Origin: an uncultured Alcanivoracaceae bacterium
Lineage (GTDB): Bacteria > Pseudomonadota > Gammaproteobacteria > Xanthomonadales > Marinicellaceae
Direction: 5' to 3'
Length of the DNA: 51,181 bases
Assembly: GCA_947311585.1 (NCBI GenBank)
Contig: CAMZLQ010000014.1
Location: forward strand, 1 to 51,181
The notes below the pieces were generated by a model. It did no database searches. It was given only the letters and a program-made list of their open reading frames with translations, and was not told the origin of the DNA. Both the position numbers and the translations under genes were made by a program. How positions within the stretch are numbered: position 1 is the stretch's first letter; the number at the start of each line of letters is the position of its first letter. Of the stretch, positions 35,359 through 43,966 are shown piece after piece.

Positions 35359-36870
35359 TTATTTCCACCAATAATGAACCGTATAAGTAATCACTTTTTC
35401 TTGTTCAGGTTTTAAATCAACATCAAATTCTATTGTACTCGAATTTTGTTTGACGTATTTATCGGAAGCTTTCTGAATTTTCCAATTACTCCAACGGTAT
35501 AAAGGCTCGATGACTTTAACTTTAGTATTGGTTTCTTTTTGATTGCGAATTTTGATTTCAAAAGTTTCGGTAATCTCATGTTTTCCAACGATAATATTGG
35601 TTTGTTTTCGTTCTCCAACGACATCAAAAGAATTGCCCAATTCAATCGTCACTGTTTCGTTTCGTGGCGTGTGGTCAATTATATCTTCGCCAATAAACTC
35701 TAAGGAATTATCAGCGGCATCCAGTTGACTGACTCGAATGCGACCAGCAGGCAAAGGCATGCCCAAGCCTTTTTTCTTAGAGTTATCAAAACTAACAAAA
35801 GCTTTAACCTTTGGTTTAGCAACGCGCATGTAGTTTCTATCAGCGATGGGACTATAATAATGGTGGTTGGTGATTTGAGAGCCATTAAATACTAAGTCTT
35901 TTGAACATTCGATATTATTAGCAGCGGGAAACAATTCAATTTGTTTGGTTGAATTATTAGGCAAGTCAACCCGTCTTGGTAAGGTATATAAATGGTATTC
36001 AAATAAAGATTTTTCTTGAAAGCCTGCTTCTGCCACTGGTACAGACATGGTTTTTGCCAAAACCATTCCATTTTGCCTGCCATAGTTTGGTTCTGCTCGA
36101 TGCACATTGCCAGCAATTAATTTTAATTTTGTGTCTTTAAAACTGCTGCCAGCTTGGTTAAGTAAACTCACCCACGAAGATAAATCCATGGTGCATTGAC
36201 CGCCTTCTTCATGCAGGGTCAAATTGTAATCCGCCCACCAAGTCATGCCTTTGGTTTGGTAAGTCACCCGTGCCAATTCATCGCCTGCTTTTTTTCCATT
36301 AAGCAGCCATAAAAGAGTAGGCTTGGTTAATAAACCTCCAGGTAACGAGGGGAAAGCAACACTATCGTATTTACTCAAGGTTATAACCGAACCATCGGCT
36401 TCTTGTACAATAATCCCACCATTTGTTCCGAGCAGCTTACCACGAATAGTTTTATTTGCACCTCCAGAGGTTTGCTCAACTACGACTTGTTGCCCTGTGT
36501 ATTTTTCCAATAGTTTCTGGGTACTAACAATATCAAATTGGTAATTTTGATCCAAAACATAAGCCGCTCCTGGATGATTTGGCGTACTAAATGACACGGT
36601 TGTCGGGTCAATTTGACTGGTAACATCGTCAAACTTCAATTCAAACTGACCTTTTTTTATCTCAATCTTGCGGTCTTGTTTCACCATCGCGTAACCAGGC
36701 ACATTCGCTCCTTGTCTTTGAAATTGTTGCGGGGAAATACTGCCTGCTTGAGCAGTAGAATAAACCGTAATTGCCGTATCATCGGCGTTTACCTGCGTGG
36801 CTATTGTCATAAGAGCGACTCCTGTAGTTAGTACTGATTTAAGCGTTAATTTTTTACTAAAAATATTCAT
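35359..36870 (-). CDS. DUF4139 domain-containing secreted protein
   Basis: A 503-residue protein with a signal peptide (MNIFSKKLTLKSVLTTGVAL with cleavage near VNA-DD at about 29). The body is a beta-rich DUF4139-type protein: the motif LLWLLNGKKAGDELARVTYQ followed by MTWWADYNLTL (around 185-220) and the final ITYTVHYWW are typical, and a region near 275-315 contains the family's central YHLYTLPRRVDLPNNSTKQI. Related proteins are often periplasmic or surface-attached with no known activity. The small membrane protein gene follows directly. Confidence 0.85.
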   Translation of the reverse strand: MNIFSKKLTLKSVLTTGVALMTIATQVNADDTAITVYSTAQAGSISPQQFQRQGANVPGYAMVKQDRKIEIKKGQFELKFDDVTSQIDPTTVSFSTPNHPGAAYVLDQNYQFDIVSTQKLLEKYTGQQVVVEQTSGGANKTIRGKLLGTNGGIIVQEADGSVITLSKYDSVAFPSLPGGLLTKPTLLWLLNGKKAGDELARVTYQTKGMTWWADYNLTLHEEGGQCTMDLSSWVSLLNQAGSSFKDTKLKLIAGNVHRAEPNYGRQNGMVLAKTMSVPVAEAGFQEKSLFEYHLYTLPRRVDLPNNSTKQIELFPAANNIECSKDLVFNGSQITNHHYYSPIADRNYMRVAKPKVKAFVSFDNSKKKGLGMPLPAGRIRVSQLDAADNSLEFIGEDIIDHTPRNETVTIELGNSFDVVGERKQTNIIVGKHEITETFEIKIRNQKETNTKVKVIEPLYRWSNWKIQKASDKYVKQNSSTIEFDVDLKPEQEKVITYTVHYWWK

Positions 36871-36963
36871 AGTTTTGCCTATTTATCGTTAATTCCAGTG
36901 TTTAATCGAATCTCGCCTGTAAAAGGGTTAAAATTCTTATTATTTTACCATTATAACAAAATT

Positions 36964-37386
36964 ATGCGCATTTTTACACTATTACTCCTTTGCCTCTGTA
37001 CACAGGCTCAAGCACAATTTCCTGAAATTAATGATTATTGGTTACAAGCAGCCCCACCCAATGCCACGGTTATGGCGGCTTATGCTACACTCAACAATAA
37101 ATCAGATAAAGATATTCTATTAGTCGATGCCTACAGCCCTGCTTTTAGTATGACGATGATACACCAAACAAAAATCATTGATGGTGTCGCAAAAATGATT
37201 CACCAAGATGAAATTGTGATTAAACCTAATGAACAATTAACTTTTAAGCCAGGCAGTTACCACATCATGTTGATGCAACCGAAATTTAAAATTAACAAAG
37301 GCGATCAAATTAAAATTAATTTGATTTACAAAAATGGTGAGAAAAGAATCGTTCAAGAAATGTGGTTTCCTGTGGAGTTTCGATGA
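36964..37386 (+). CDS. PCu(A)C-type copper chaperone
   Basis: A 140-residue periplasmic copper chaperone of the PCu(A)C (DUF461) family, which delivers Cu(I) to cytochrome oxidase Cu(A) or CuB sites. Signal peptide MRIFTLLLLCLCTQAQA, then the cupredoxin-like domain. Copper ligands in the pattern H-x-M are visible: MTMIHQT (about 62-68), a Met in GVAKMIHQDE, and YHIMLMQPK (about 97-105). ATG 36964 is preferred over an upstream in-frame start at 36898 because it yields a proper signal peptide. The stop overlaps the queA ATG (ATGA). Confidence 0.9.
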   Translation: MRIFTLLLLCLCTQAQAQFPEINDYWLQAAPPNATVMAAYATLNNKSDKDILLVDAYSPAFSMTMIHQTKIIDGVAKMIHQDEIVIKPNEQLTFKPGSYHIMLMQPKFKINKGDQIKINLIYKNGEKRIVQEMWFPVEFR

Positions 37387-38399
37387 AAAAAACTGACTTT
37401 CACTTTGACTTACCCAAAGAGTTAATTGCTCAACACCCAACCAAGCAGCGAACGCAATCTCGGTTATTGGCGTTAAATAAAAACACTGGTCAAACACAGA
37501 ATTTAAAATTTCCAGATATTATTCAATTCTTAAATAAAGGGGATTTACTGGTTTTTAATAACACAAAGGTCATCCCTGCTCGCTTGTTCGGCAAAAAAAT
37601 TACAGGTGGCAAGGTTGAGGTTTTTATTGAACGATTGCTTAATGACAATTCTGCCATTGCGATGTTTAAATCCAGCAAAGCCATTAAACTGGGAACACCA
37701 ATATATTTTAATGAACAAACCATTCTTCCAACCGCCAGAAAAGGCATGTTTTTCTTAATCGAAACACAAAATAATGCATCATTAACTGAATTAATGGATG
37801 AATTCGGGCATATGCCTCTACCTCCTTATATCCAACGCAAAGATGAACTTGAAGACAAATCCAGATACCAAACAGTTTACGCCAAGGAAAAAGGTGCAGT
37901 GGCCGCACCTACTGCAGGTTTGCATTTTGATGAAGAGTTATTGCAACAGATTGAAGACAAAGACATCAATACCGCTTACGTCACCTTGCACGTTGGTGCT
38001 GGTACATTTCAACCCGTAAAAACTGACTCCATAAATGACCACATCATGCACAAAGAATGGTTGCACGTCGATGATGAAGTGGCACAACTTGTTAAACAGA
38101 CCAAAGCAGCAGGCAATAAAGTCATTGCCGTTGGCACAACCGCCGTGCGTTGTTTAGAAACAGCCAGTCAATCTGGTGGAATCAAAGCCTATACGGGCGA
38201 TACCAACATTTTTATCTATCCAGGCTACCAATTTAAGGTGGTGGATAAACTATTAACCAACTTCCACCTACCCGAATCCACCCTTATCATGCTGGTATCA
38301 GCCATGTGTGGGCGTGAAAACACTTTAAATGCCTATAAATACGCTGTTGAAGAAAAATACCGTTTCTTTAGTTATGGGGATGGCATGTTTATTTTTTAG
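37383..38399 (+). CDS. queA: S-adenosylmethionine:tRNA ribosyltransferase-isomerase
   Basis: QueA transfers the ribosyl part of SAM to 7-aminomethyl-7-deazaguanine in tRNA, making epoxyqueuosine. The 338-residue protein starts MKKTDFHFDLPKELIAQHP and has the family motifs LVFNNTKVIPARLFG (about 55-69), GAVAAPTAGLHFDEELL (about 170-186), HVGAGTFQPV and the C-terminal NFHLPESTLIMLVSA. The ATG at 37383 is chosen over GTG 37362 by the GGAG site five bases upstream. No tgt, yajC or secDF follows; the downstream gene is convergent and overlaps by four bases, so queA is separated here from its common partners. Confidence 0.97.
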   Translation: MKKTDFHFDLPKELIAQHPTKQRTQSRLLALNKNTGQTQNLKFPDIIQFLNKGDLLVFNNTKVIPARLFGKKITGGKVEVFIERLLNDNSAIAMFKSSKAIKLGTPIYFNEQTILPTARKGMFFLIETQNNASLTELMDEFGHMPLPPYIQRKDELEDKSRYQTVYAKEKGAVAAPTAGLHFDEELLQQIEDKDINTAYVTLHVGAGTFQPVKTDSINDHIMHKEWLHVDDEVAQLVKQTKAAGNKVIAVGTTAVRCLETASQSGGIKAYTGDTNIFIYPGYQFKVVDKLLTNFHLPESTLIMLVSAMCGRENTLNAYKYAVEEKYRFFSYGDGMFIF

Positions 38400-38707
38400 C
38401 TTGGGTTTATACAAAATCCGTATTTTTTCAAATCTATTGCATTGTTCAAGCCAAATTTGATTCCTTCGGCTTTGAGTAATTCGTATTGAATTTCAAACTT
38501 TTCATCTTTAAGGGATATTTTGCCTTGGATATTAACTATTCGATGCCATGGAAGCTTGTATTTTTTGCTGCAGGTGTGAATAAGGCGAGAGACTCGACGA
38601 GCATTGCGGTGATTGCCAGCAAGCAGTGCAATTTGCCCATAGGTAGCGACTTTTCCTGCGGGAATGGATTGAATTATTTCTATGGCTTTTTCTGAAAATG
38701 GAGTCAT
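38396..38707 (-). CDS. Alkyltransferase-like protein (ATL)
   Basis: A 103-residue protein of the MGMT/Ogt C-domain family. The active-site PCHR of true alkyltransferases is replaced by PWHR (53-56), the substitution of ATL proteins such as E. coli YbaZ. They bind O6-alkylguanine, flip it and recruit nucleotide excision repair rather than removing the group. Other conserved parts: IPAGKVATYGQIALLAG and GNHRNARRVSRLI with the arginine finger. It converges with queA, overlapping it by four bases at the 3' ends. Confidence 0.9.
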   Translation of the reverse strand: MTPFSEKAIEIIQSIPAGKVATYGQIALLAGNHRNARRVSRLIHTCSKKYKLPWHRIVNIQGKISLKDEKFEIQYELLKAEGIKFGLNNAIDLKKYGFCINPS

Positions 38708-38725
38708 TGGCTTTATTTTGGGTAT

Positions 38726-38754
38726 AAAAAAACCCAGCGGTAACTGGGTTTTTT
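38726..38754 (-). terminator. Terminator of rpsF-rpsR-rplI (bidirectional)
   Basis: A perfect 11-bp stem (AAAAAACCCAG / CTGGGTTTTTT) with a six-base loop ends in T runs on both strands. It lies 30 bases after the rplI stop and just upstream of the ATL gene. Confidence 0.9.
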
Positions 38755-38783
38755 ATTATTGATTTTCAACAATGAAAAGTCAA

Positions 38784-39236
38784 TTATACTTCTTCACCTT
38801 CGACTAAAAGAGTAAATTTAGCATTAACATCTGAATGGAATGAAAGCTCAATAATCGCTTCACCGGCTTCACGGATAACGCCTTCTGACATAACCACTTC
38901 ACTCTTATCAACAGGAAAACCATTGGCTGTTAACTTATCAGCAATCTCGCGTGGCCCAATTGAACCATACAATTTTCCTTCAGGTGATGCGTTAGAAGAA
39001 ATGGTAATTTCAAGTCCTTCAATTGATTCTGCACGTGCATTAGCTGCAGATAATGAGTCTTTTTCTTTTGCAATCAATTCAGCTTTACGCTCTTCAAATA
39101 TTTTTTGATTCGCCTCTGTTGCCATTGATGCTTTGCCTTGAGGAATAAGATAGTTACGTGCAAAACCAGGTTTGACGTTAACAATTTCACCTAAATCACC
39201 AAGGTTTTGTACTTTTTGTAATAATATAACTTGCAT
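38784..39236 (-). CDS. rplI: 50S ribosomal protein L9
   Basis: A 150-residue L9: MQVILLQKVQNLGDLGEIVN, then KPGFARNYLIPQGKA (N-domain), the long central helix, and the C-domain GKLYGSIGPREIADKL. Standard third gene of the rpsF operon, 13 bases after rpsR. No priB lies between rpsF and rpsR. Confidence 0.98.
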   Translation of the reverse strand: MQVILLQKVQNLGDLGEIVNVKPGFARNYLIPQGKASMATEANQKIFEERKAELIAKEKDSLSAANARAESIEGLEITISSNASPEGKLYGSIGPREIADKLTANGFPVDKSEVVMSEGVIREAGEAIIELSFHSDVNAKFTLLVEGEEV

Positions 39237-39249
39237 TTTGTACTACTCC

Positions 39250-39489
39250 TTAATAATGTTGGTCACAGTAAGGTAATAACGCAATGTATCGAGCGCGTTT
39301 TACGGCTGTGGTGAGTTGTCTTTGGTATTTTGCCTTTGTGCCTGTGATACGACTTGGAATTATTTTTCCAGTCTCACCAACATTTTGCTTCAATGTATCC
39401 AAATCTTTATAATCAATATGGGTTACGCCTTCTGCTGTAAATTTGCAGAAACGTTTACGGTTGTTTGTTCTTCTTCTACGCTGTTGCAT
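39250..39489 (-). CDS. rpsR: 30S ribosomal protein S18
   Basis: A 79-residue S18: [20 protein letters not shown] and [16 protein letters not shown] are diagnostic. The ATG overlaps the rpsF stop by one base (TAATG), coupling S18 to S6, its binding partner on the platform of the 30S subunit. Confidence 0.98.
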   Translation of the reverse strand: MQQRRRRTNNRKRFCKFTAEGVTHIDYKDLDTLKQNVGETGKIIPSRITGTKAKYQRQLTTAVKRARYIALLPYCDQHY

Positions 39490-39899
39490 TATTCTTCTTC
39501 TCCTGAACCTTTAGCTTCTTTGACTTCTTTGACTTCTTTAGCTGCTGGTTTCTTATCGGCATGTTTTTTATTGTCCTTATCGTCTTTCTTGATAAGTTGT
39601 GACTCTTCTGTCACCGCAGATTTTAACTTAATCACCATGTGACGTAATACCGCATCATTAAATCTAAAAGCTTCTAAAATTTCTTCTAATGGCTTTGTTG
39701 TGCATTCAATGTTAAGTAAATAGTAATGGGCTTTGTGAAGTCTTTGAATTGGGTATGCCAATTGTCTGCGACCCCAGTCTTCTGAACGGTGAACAGTGCC
39801 ACCATCTGCTTCGACCATTGCACGGTATCTTTCAACCATGGCAGGTACTTGCTCGCTCTGATCAGGATGAATCAGAAATACGATTTCGTAATGTCTCAT
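39489..39899 (-). CDS. rpsF: 30S ribosomal protein S6
   Basis: A 136-residue S6: [19 protein letters not shown], then [19 protein letters not shown] and [10 protein letters not shown]. After residue about 100 it carries a long charged tail with the degenerate repeat VKEVKEAK and ends in GSGEEE. E. coli S6 also ends in glutamates and is extended by RimK; the same may apply here, but no rimK is seen in the window. AGGAG (39904-39908 region) precedes the ATG. Confidence 0.98.
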   Translation of the reverse strand: MRHYEIVFLIHPDQSEQVPAMVERYRAMVEADGGTVHRSEDWGRRQLAYPIQRLHKAHYYLLNIECTTKPLEEILEAFRFNDAVLRHMVIKLKSAVTEESQLIKKDDKDNKKHADKKPAAKEVKEVKEAKGSGEEE

Positions 39900-39924
39900 T
39901 TATGTCTCCTTATGGATTTAAAAA

Positions 39925-39978
39925 GCCACCCACTTAAATATGTGGTGCAGCAAGGATTCGATTCATTTAAAGAATCGA
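39925..39978 (-). promoter_or_regulatory. Structured rpsF leader (candidate S6:S18 autoregulation site)
   Basis: Two hairpins lie in the short transcript leader. TCGATTC / GAATCGA (39958-39978, 7 bp, loop of seven) sits at the 5' end. A second, at 39925-39948, pairs CCAC with GTGG and outer bases GC with GC. Many bacteria carry an S6:S18-binding element in this leader. Position fits; I could not confirm the conserved CCG bulge, so the identity is inference. Confidence 0.35.
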
Positions 39979-39984
39979 GCGCGG

Positions 39985-40012
39985 ATTATAACGGTTTTGA
40001 AGCAAGAATCAA
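39985..40012 (-). promoter_or_regulatory. Promoter of the rpsF operon
   Basis: On the minus strand -35 TTGATT (40007-40012) and -10 TATAAT (39985-39990), spacer 16 bases. Transcription would start close to 39978, giving a leader of about 80 bases that folds as described for the rpsF leader. Confidence 0.6.
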
Positions 40013-40025
40013 TAAAATTAAGCGT

Positions 40026-40637
40026 TTATGTCACTATTAATAAGATACTAACCGCAACAAAGACAAAAATAGCCAACCAATTGATTATTAGGCTATAACG
40101 TGCCTGGGCTAATAATTTTTGAGCACCTTGGGCTGCCAACCACGCTATAAATGAAAAAACGACCAAGGTCACCCCGATAAATAGCATTCCTAAAATCAAT
40201 AAACGCCCTTGGTATCCCGCTTGGTTAAGATTGGCAAACTGCGGAAAAAAAGCAAGAAAAAACATCAACACTTTGGGGTTGCTGACATTCATTATAAAAC
40301 CACGAAGGTAATAGTTTTCAATGGGTTTGTCTTGCTTTAAATTTATGCCATCATGCCGATGAATATAGGTTTTATAAGATAAGTACAGCAGGTACGCCAC
40401 AGCGAAAATTTTAAGAAATAATAGCCCATACTGCGAGCGACTTACAAGCGTAGAAATACCAACCACTATTAAGAAAGTATGAAGAATAATACCAGTACAA
40501 AGACCAGCTATAAATTTAACCGCAGTTCGAAAACCTTGCGAAAGGCTGGTAACAACCACAAAGATATTATCCGGTCCTGGCGTAAATGCCAAAACCACGG
40601 AAGCTAAAATAAAGGAAATTATTTCAGGAAAAGCCAA
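40026..40637 (-). CDS. LysE/RhtB family amino acid exporter
   Basis: A 203-residue inner-membrane exporter with about six hydrophobic segments. The LysE signature near the start is ASVVLAFTPGPDNIFVVVTS (about 12-31), with GLCTGIILHTFLIVVGIS next, and NPKVLMFFLAFFPQF in the second half (about 118-132). Family members export lysine, threonine, homoserine or leucine; the substrate here is not determinable. It lies five bases after the PilZ gene, so they are probably co-transcribed. Confidence 0.9.
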   Translation of the reverse strand: MAFPEIISFILASVVLAFTPGPDNIFVVVTSLSQGFRTAVKFIAGLCTGIILHTFLIVVGISTLVSRSQYGLLFLKIFAVAYLLYLSYKTYIHRHDGINLKQDKPIENYYLRGFIMNVSNPKVLMFFLAFFPQFANLNQAGYQGRLLILGMLFIGVTLVVFSFIAWLAAQGAQKLLAQARYSLIINWLAIFVFVAVSILLIVT

Positions 40638-40642
40638 AAGAG

Positions 40643-40978
40643 CTATTTTTCAATTTTATCGACATGCTCGCCCAAAAGTTCCCACAATGGTATTTGCTTC
40701 TCTTCGGGAATTTTAATAAAACGCATACCGACTGAGTCATCCAACAATCGAGTTACTTCTGCTTCTACATGCAAATTAAAATCATCGTTTAGAATTATTT
40801 CCAAAACGCAAAAATCACCTTCTTGCAATCGAATTTCCGTGTGCTCATCATAACTTAATAGAATTCCAGAGGCTGAAATATTTTTGACTTCCATAATAAT
40901 CGACTGTCCTTGTTTTACTAACAAACAAGAGGAACTTATGGGTTTTCTTGCATACCTAATTTTACTGTCAACTGTCAT
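40643..40978 (-). CDS. PilZ domain protein (degenerate c-di-GMP motif)
   Basis: A 111-residue single PilZ domain. The second motif NISASG (about 33-38) matches the D/NxSxxG rule, while the arginine switch reads RYARK (8-12), so the second arginine of RxxxR is replaced by lysine and shifted. It may still bind cyclic di-GMP with reduced affinity, or be a non-binding adapter. C-terminal strands include DSVGMRFIKIPEEKQIPLWE, typical of the family's end. Co-transcribed with the LysE gene. It could regulate motility or surface adhesion, but no diguanylate cyclase is in the window. Confidence 0.75.
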   Translation of the reverse strand: MTVDSKIRYARKPISSSCLLVKQGQSIIMEVKNISASGILLSYDEHTEIRLQEGDFCVLEIILNDDFNLHVEAEVTRLLDDSVGMRFIKIPEEKQIPLWELLGEHVDKIEK

Positions 40979-41045
40979 TGCGTTCTCTATTCTACGAAAT
41001 CCACTTTATTATCATCAATTTTATGCTATTTCCTAACAAATTTAG

Positions 41046-41087
41046 GAGTAAAACCCCAAATAATATTCAATATTCAGGATTTTACTC
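41046..41087 (-). other. Hairpin after lysS
   Basis: GAGTAAAA (41080-41087 on the minus strand) pairs with TTTTACTC (41046-41053) and encloses an inner CC/GG and an AATATT inverted pair. There is no U tract, so this may be a weak terminator or a processing site for the lysS transcript. Confidence 0.35.
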
Positions 41088-41102
41088 GCAATAAACTAAA
41101 AT

Positions 41103-42587
41103 TTAAGCTTCGGGGCGCATATAAGGGAACAATAATACGTCACGTATGGATGCCGAATCTGTGAACAGCATCACTAATCTATCAATGCCAATGCCTTCTC
41201 CTGCTGTTGGCGGCATTCCGTATTCTAATGCTCGAATATAATCGGCATCAAAATGCATGGCTTCATCATCGCCTGCTTCCATGTTTGCCACTTGGTCTTT
41301 AAAACGTTGTTCTTGATCTTCTGGATCATTGAGTTCAGAAAACCCATTGGCAATTTCGTTACCCGCAATGAATAGCTCAAACCTATCGGTGTAATTAGGG
41401 TTTTCATCATTGCGACGTGAAAGCGGAGAGATTTCCGTTGGGTATTCAATGATAAAAGTGGGTTGAATTAAGTTATGCTCTGCCGTTTCATCAAACAACT
41501 CTGTCAATAACTTACCCTGCCCCCAGTTATCTTCAATATGAATGCCTAAGCGTTTACAATGTACAGCAAGTGCATCTCGGCTTTCACAATCTTGTTCGGA
41601 AATCTCTGGATTGTATTTTTTAACCACGTCTTTCATGCTTATGCGTTCAAAAGGTTTGCCAAATTCTATTTGGTAATCTTGGTAAGTAACTAAGGAGTTA
41701 CCTGTCGAAATTTCTGCTAGCTGCTTGAATAATTCTTCTGTTAAATCCATTAACTCAGTGTAATCGGCGTAAGCCCAATAAAATTCCATCATGGTAAATT
41801 CGGGATTATGTTTAGTGGAGACACCTTCGTTTCTAAAATTGCGGTTAATTTCATAAACCTTTTCAAAACCACCCACAACCAAGCGTTTGAGAAATAACTC
41901 AGGAGCAATACGCAAATACAACGGTAAATTTAAGGCGTTGTGGTGTGTCTCAAATGGCTTGGCAGCCGCACCGCCTGGAATTAAATGCATCATCGGTGTT
42001 TCGACTTCCATAAATTTTTTGGCTTCCATAAAAGTGCGAATATGAGTGATAATTTTTGAACGAATCTTAAAGGTATCACGACTCTCTTGATTCATGATTA
42101 AATCAACGTAACGTTGACGGTAACGTGTTTCTTGATCGCTTAGTCCATGAAATTTATCAGGTAATGGGCGTAAAGATTTAGTAATTAAACGAATTTCTGT
42201 AGCTTTAACTGACAATTCATCCGTTTTGGTTTTAAACATGACTCCTTTGGCAGCAACAATATCGCCTAAATCCCATGATTTAAACTCATTAAAGCTGTCT
42301 TCACCGACACCATTTAATTGCACAAACAGTTGAATTGAGCCTGTTACATCTTTAATAACCGCAAAGCCGCCTTTACCAAACTCACGTTTACTCATCATGC
42401 GGCCAACAACAGACACCTCTATTCCTTGAGGGTCCAACTCTTCTTTAATGACACCATCGTATTTTTCATGCAATATTTCTGCAAAATGCGTTCGTCTAAA
42501 GTCATTAGGAAATGCAATGCCTTTTTCATCGCGAATAGCTTGCAGTTTTTGGCGTCTTTCTGTGATTAAATGATTTTCATCTGACAT
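41103..42587 (-). CDS. lysS: Lysine-tRNA ligase (class II)
   Basis: A 494-residue class II LysRS. N-terminal OB-fold anticodon domain (about 60-145, [20 protein letters not shown]), motif 1 region [20 protein letters not shown] (about 195-214), motif 2 with [20 protein letters not shown] (about 257-276), and motif 3 in [19 protein letters not shown] (about 459-477). Length is close to E. coli LysS (505). A terminator-like hairpin follows. prfB, its usual upstream partner, is absent here. Confidence 0.98.
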   Translation of the reverse strand: MSDENHLITERRQKLQAIRDEKGIAFPNDFRRTHFAEILHEKYDGVIKEELDPQGIEVSVVGRMMSKREFGKGGFAVIKDVTGSIQLFVQLNGVGEDSFNEFKSWDLGDIVAAKGVMFKTKTDELSVKATEIRLITKSLRPLPDKFHGLSDQETRYRQRYVDLIMNQESRDTFKIRSKIITHIRTFMEAKKFMEVETPMMHLIPGGAAAKPFETHHNALNLPLYLRIAPELFLKRLVVGGFEKVYEINRNFRNEGVSTKHNPEFTMMEFYWAYADYTELMDLTEELFKQLAEISTGNSLVTYQDYQIEFGKPFERISMKDVVKKYNPEISEQDCESRDALAVHCKRLGIHIEDNWGQGKLLTELFDETAEHNLIQPTFIIEYPTEISPLSRRNDENPNYTDRFELFIAGNEIANGFSELNDPEDQEQRFKDQVANMEAGDDEAMHFDADYIRALEYGMPPTAGEGIGIDRLVMLFTDSASIRDVLLFPYMRPEA

Positions 42588-42722
42588 TTAATTGGCTTCC
42601 ATTAATTAGTGTGTAAAGTCATGAATTTTAAATCGCATTAGACTGACTGGCAATAATTAACTTATGCAAAATCGTGTTTAAAGAGAATTAATACTCGAAA
42701 TACCTCTCTGAGGGCTTTTTGC

Positions 42723-43439
42723 TTAGTCATTATTCCTTTTTCGACCATTCACACTTATGCTGCCGCTACCACCATCAATTAAATTAAATTTTCCGTGTAA
42801 ATTAGTGATATTTATAGCACCTGAACCATCATCAATTGAAACATCTCCTGTTACCTTATCAATGGTAATTGTGCCAGAGCCATCATCAATGATAACATTT
42901 CCGTCAATATTGGATAAGTTAGTATTGCCAGAGCCATCATCAATAATAACGTTGCCACCAATATTATTAAGGCTAATCGAACCCGAGCCATCATCGATTA
43001 CAACTGAATTATTAATATCTGATAGAGTTATTGAACCCGAACCATCATCAATTTCAACTTTTAAATCCCGTGGAACAAAAACAGTTAAATCCATTAGTAT
43101 ATTATGTCTTGAAAAAGTAAAGAGGCTTTTCTTATTCAATGCTTTTAAAACTATTTTTGAACTCTTTGAGGCAATACTGAACTCCATCTTTTCATCAAAT
43201 GCTTGTTGTAACGCCTCGAGGTTTTTATAATCATCGGAATGAATAATCGCTGCAACTCTCACTTTATCACTATCAGTGCCCATTATATTTAATGCTCCAG
43301 AACCTGTATCAATAAATATTGACGAATGATTTAACACTTTTATGCTTAATTCCTTTTCAAAACTTGCATCACTTTTGGCAAGTGTCAATTGAGTGGTAAA
43401 TAACAGTATTATCAGTAGTATTTGCTGTATTTTTATCAT
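42723..43439 (-). CDS. Secreted DUF4097-like protein with 18-residue DDGSG repeats
   Basis: A 238-residue protein with a signal peptide (hydrophobic 5-20, cleavage near LA-KS). The first part (30-125) is a beta-sheet domain. From 130 to 226 it carries five consecutive copies of an 18-residue repeat whose core is DDGSG (starting at 131, 149, 167, 185 and 203) plus a sixth (DGGSG, 222) at 19 residues; an outlier TGSG copy is at 45. The pattern alternates short hydrophobic strands with Gly-Ser-Asp turns, which fits a right-handed beta-helix or calcium-binding stack like the putative adhesins of DUF4097. In DNA this is a 54-bp tandem repeat. Function is unknown. Confidence 0.75.
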   Translation of the reverse strand: MIKIQQILLIILLFTTQLTLAKSDASFEKELSIKVLNHSSIFIDTGSGALNIMGTDSDKVRVAAIIHSDDYKNLEALQQAFDEKMEFSIASKSSKIVLKALNKKSLFTFSRHNILMDLTVFVPRDLKVEIDDGSGSITLSDINNSVVIDDGSGSISLNNIGGNVIIDDGSGNTNLSNIDGNVIIDDGSGTITIDKVTGDVSIDDGSGAINITNLHGKFNLIDGGSGSISVNGRKRNND

Positions 43440-43495
43440 GTAAAATCTCCAGTTAGTGTTTTCTATAATTTAAAGACGCACCAAAATAGGAAAAG

Positions 43496-43966
43496 TTACA
43501 TTAATTTTTTCAATAAACCACCACAGGCTTCTTGCAATAAGTCCAAAACCAAATCAAATCCACCAGCTCCGCCATAATAAGGATCAGGGACTTCGCAATA
43601 GTCTATATTTTTAGCAAAACTCATCATTTTATATAGTTTTTGCTGTAACTCTGGGCTTGGGCAAATTACCTTTAGATTTTCATAATTGTCATCATCCATG
43701 GCAATAATATAATCAAAATGATTAAAGTCACGAGATTTAGCTTGTCTGGCTCTTTGTATTGTTAAATCAATTCCTCGTTTCTGAGCAAATTTAATCGAAC
43801 GAGAATCGGGTAAACTACCCACATGATAACTGTGTGTTCCAGCTGAATCCACTTCAAATAAGTCAGATAAACCTTTGTCATTAATCAATTTTTCAAACAC
43901 ACCTTGTGCAGAAGGCGAACGGCAAATATTACCCATGCAAACAAATAAGACTTTGGTTTTATTCAC
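43496..43966 (-). CDS. Low-molecular-weight protein tyrosine phosphatase
   Basis: A 156-residue LMW-PTP. The active-site loop CMGNICRS (C10 to R16) matches C(x)5R, and the general acid D is in EVPDPYYGG (about 122-130). The remainder follows the family with SAGTHSYHVGSLPDSRS at about 41-57. The gene overlaps dapB by four bases (ATGA) on the same strand. It may dephosphorylate protein tyrosines or arginines; no tyrosine kinase gene is adjacent. Confidence 0.95.
   Translation of the reverse strand: MNKTKVLFVCMGNICRSPSAQGVFEKLINDKGLSDLFEVDSAGTHSYHVGSLPDSRSIKFAQKRGIDLTIQRARQAKSRDFNHFDYIIAMDDDNYENLKVICPSPELQQKLYKMMSFAKNIDYCEVPDPYYGGAGGFDLVLDLLQEACGGLLKKLM

Noticed and set aside
42757-43230. 157-codon plus-strand frame with a PEPSSI-type repeat.
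   Set aside because: It is the antisense shadow of the 18-residue DDGSG repeats; its repeat pattern is fully explained by the minus-strand gene.
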